Part shown: piece by piece, positions 41,265-42,537 of the stretch
Numbering within the stretch: position 1 is the first letter of the stretch
How the letters are laid out: each line of letters opens with the position of its first letter
NCBI GenBank assembly: GCA_934376955.1
Contig: CAKRPJ010000020.1
Coordinates: forward strand, 1-42,537
DNA from: CAKRPJ01 sp934376955
Lineage (GTDB): Bacteria > Bacillota > Clostridia > Lachnospirales > Lachnospiraceae
Reading direction: 5' to 3'
DNA length: 42,537 nucleotides
Notes under the pieces: generated by a model
Seen by the model: the letters and a program-made list of their open reading frames with translations, nothing else
Databases searched by the model: none
What the model was told of the DNA's origin: nothing
Position numbers and translations under genes: made by a program

Positions 41265-41306
41265 ATGTGACAGGAAATTCCGAAGAATTCCCTGTCACAT
41301 AAAAAA
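41259..41306. repeat. 48-bp palindrome between attenuator and aroF
   Basis: Two 22-base arms (41259-41280 and 41285-41306) pair with one mismatch around loop CGAA. The T-tract of the attenuator forms the outer six pairs with AAAAAA. So the palindrome can sequester the terminator's U-run or act as a second hairpin. Confidence 0.8.
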
Positions 41307-41320
41307 GGCACTAACGTGCC
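41301..41320 (-). terminator. possible minus-strand terminator
   Basis: On the minus strand GGCAC pairs with GTGCC, with a four-base loop and six T. No minus-strand gene ends here, so it may block antisense transcription into the aroF leader or be incidental. Confidence 0.35.
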
Positions 41321-41390
41321 AAAGATGCGCATGTAACAAAACTTCATTTCAGAATACTTCATATTCTCACCACAAGGAGGAATATTATTT

Positions 41391-42401
41391 ATGATCATCA
41401 TCTTAAAGAACGGGGCAAACCCGCAAAAGGTAGACGTATTAAAACAGGATCTTATCAAACAGGGCTTTAAGCTCCATCTCTCCGAGGGTACTGAATCTTC
41501 CCTGATCGGCCTGATCGGTGATACCACTCATGTCCATGAAGACCAGCTTCGCGCCCTTGAGGTCGTTGAGGATGTTAAACGGATCCGCGAGCCCTATAAA
41601 AAAGCCAATCGTTCCATGCATCCGGAGGACACCGTGATCGACATCTGCGGAAGAAAAATCGGCGGCGGAAACTTTCAGGTCATTGCAGGCCCCTGCTCCA
41701 TCGAAACAAAGGAACAGATCATCGAGGTCGCAAACGATGTAAAAAAATCCGGCGCCCATCTCCTGCGCGGCGGTGCATTTAAGCCCAGAACCTCCCCTTA
41801 TGCCTTCCAGGGTCTTCACGAGCAGGGCTTAGAGCTTCTTCTTGAGGCAAAAAAAGCAACCGGCCTTCCGGTTGTCACGGAGATCATGAGTGCGGAACAT
41901 CTTCCCCTCTTTGAGGATGTGGATGTGATCCAGGTCGGCGCCCGCAATATGCAGAATTTTGAGCTTTTAAAGGAGCTCGGAAAGCTTGACAAGCCAATCC
42001 TTTTAAAGCGCGGACTTGCCAATACCATCGACGAGCTCCTTATGAGTGCGGAATATATTATGGCCGGCGGAAATGAAAAGGTCATTCTCTGCGAACGCGG
42101 GATCCGAACCTTTGAAACCTCCACAAGAAATACACTGGATATCTCTGCGATCCCTGTCTTAAAGCAGAAGACACATCTCCCGGTCATCGTCGATCCGAGC
42201 CATGCCGCCGGAATCCGTGCCCTTGTCGAGCCGTTATCCTTAGCAGCGGTTGCAGCCGGTGCCGATGGTCTTATGATCGAGGTTCACAATAATCCGGAAA
42301 AGGCACTTTGTGACGGAGCCCAGTCCCTCACTCCGGAAATGTTCGACCGCCTGATGGTAAAGATCAATCGTGCGATAGATTTTTTCCGGATCCTGTCCTA
42401 G
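41391..42401 (+). CDS. aroF: 3-deoxy-7-phosphoheptulonate (DAHP) synthase, type I-beta
   Basis: This 336-residue enzyme condenses phosphoenolpyruvate and erythrose-4-phosphate, the first step of the shikimate pathway. An N-terminal ferredoxin-like regulatory domain (residues 1 to about 65) precedes the barrel. Key barrel segments are IAGPCSIET, LLRGGAFKPRTSPYAFQG, LPVVTEIMS, VIQVGARNMQNFELL, PILLKRG, CERGIRTFE and VIVDPSHAAG, including metal-binding Cys, His and Asp positions. AAGGAGG precedes the ATG. It stands behind a 340-base leader with a Tyr/Phe-rich peptide, a terminator and a large palindrome, so its expression is likely tied to aromatic amino acid supply. Confidence 0.96.
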   Translation: MIIILKNGANPQKVDVLKQDLIKQGFKLHLSEGTESSLIGLIGDTTHVHEDQLRALEVVEDVKRIREPYKKANRSMHPEDTVIDICGRKIGGGNFQVIAGPCSIETKEQIIEVANDVKKSGAHLLRGGAFKPRTSPYAFQGLHEQGLELLLEAKKATGLPVVTEIMSAEHLPLFEDVDVIQVGARNMQNFELLKELGKLDKPILLKRGLANTIDELLMSAEYIMAGGNEKVILCERGIRTFETSTRNTLDISAIPVLKQKTHLPVIVDPSHAAGIRALVEPLSLAAVAAGADGLMIEVHNNPEKALCDGAQSLTPEMFDRLMVKINRAIDFFRILS

Positions 42402-42433
42402 GCTTACAAAGTGCCGCATACCTCCGGTCTTAA

Positions 42434-42523
42434 TTTATCTCAGTCGAGAAGTCTCCCACTTCTTCAGGTGGTGAGTAATAGCAAATTTGTCTCAGTGGGA
42501 GTCCATTCTCCGACTGAGATAAA
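42434..42523. mobile_element. 90-bp palindromic element with 13-bp perfect inverted ends
   Basis: TTTATCTCAGTCG (42434-42446) and CGACTGAGATAAA (42511-42523) are perfect inverted ends. CTCCCACT (42453-42460) and AGTGGGAG (42494-42501) form an inner pair, and a small CCACT/AGGTGG hairpin sits between. The left 15 bases recur at 25457-25471. It lies 32 bases past the aroF stop. It could be a MITE or the end of an IS200/IS605-type element extending beyond the window. It may also act as the aroF transcript end. Confidence 0.6.
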
Positions 42524-42537
42524 CGCTCCGCGAGGAT

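Noticed and set aside
42402..42537. CRISPR-like repeats at the right end
   Set aside because: There is one palindrome with a shared end motif elsewhere, not regularly spaced direct repeats.

Overview
The window looks like a chromosomal stretch of an anaerobic Gram-positive Clostridia, most likely Lachnospiraceae. The evidence is protein resemblance (NfnAB transhydrogenase, AddAB, ScpAB, two class III ribonucleotide reductases, a split MetH) plus strong GGAGG ribosome binding sites and intermediate GC. I cannot name a species. I see no rRNA, tRNA, CRISPR array, phage gene or complete insertion sequence. The window is dense core genome, and its novelty lies mostly between genes.

Layout. 1-3 kb: a MATE exporter cut by the window edge, then the nfnAB pair (minus). 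3.1-11.5 kb: dfrA diverges from a ThyX-like gene, followed by addBA (minus). 11.7-14.9 kb, plus strand: a small FMN-binding-like membrane protein, an amino-acid-binding lipoprotein and a nitrite/sulfite reductase. 15-25.4 kb, minus: yitT, a redoxin-fused nrdD behind an NrdR-type promoter, and a chain scpA-scpB-nrdD-nrdG-dut-TPR lipoprotein-hflX. 25.6-34.8 kb, minus: metallophosphoesterase, a small protein, D,D-carboxypeptidase, SNF2 helicase, argS and an AGCS transporter. 35-40 kb, minus: a methionine module of metH (no reactivation domain), a separate reactivation-domain protein, metF and a CpsY/MtaR-like LysR regulator. 40.4-42.4 kb, plus: a cytidylate-kinase-like protein, then aroF behind a long leader.

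How the genes work together. Nucleotide metabolism recurs: dfrA with a ThyX relative, two anaerobic ribonucleotide reductases, NrdG and dUTPase. The methionine module makes methyl-THF, transfers the methyl group to homocysteine and reactivates the cobalamin. Two ATAG-N7-CTAT sites between the LysR gene and metF resemble the streptococcal MET-box, suggesting the neighbouring LysR protein controls the module.

Most notable: upstream of aroF (DAHP synthase) a consensus promoter is followed by a 40-codon reading frame with the run Tyr-Tyr-Phe-Phe-Tyr-Tyr-Tyr, then a strong intrinsic terminator, then a 22-bp-stem palindrome, then aroF. This is the layout of an aromatic-amino-acid leader-peptide attenuator, unexpected in a Firmicute, where T-boxes or TRAP usually do this job. 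Several MITE-like or structured repeats lie in intergenic regions (15.9, 18.5, 25.5, 40.1 and 42.4 kb).
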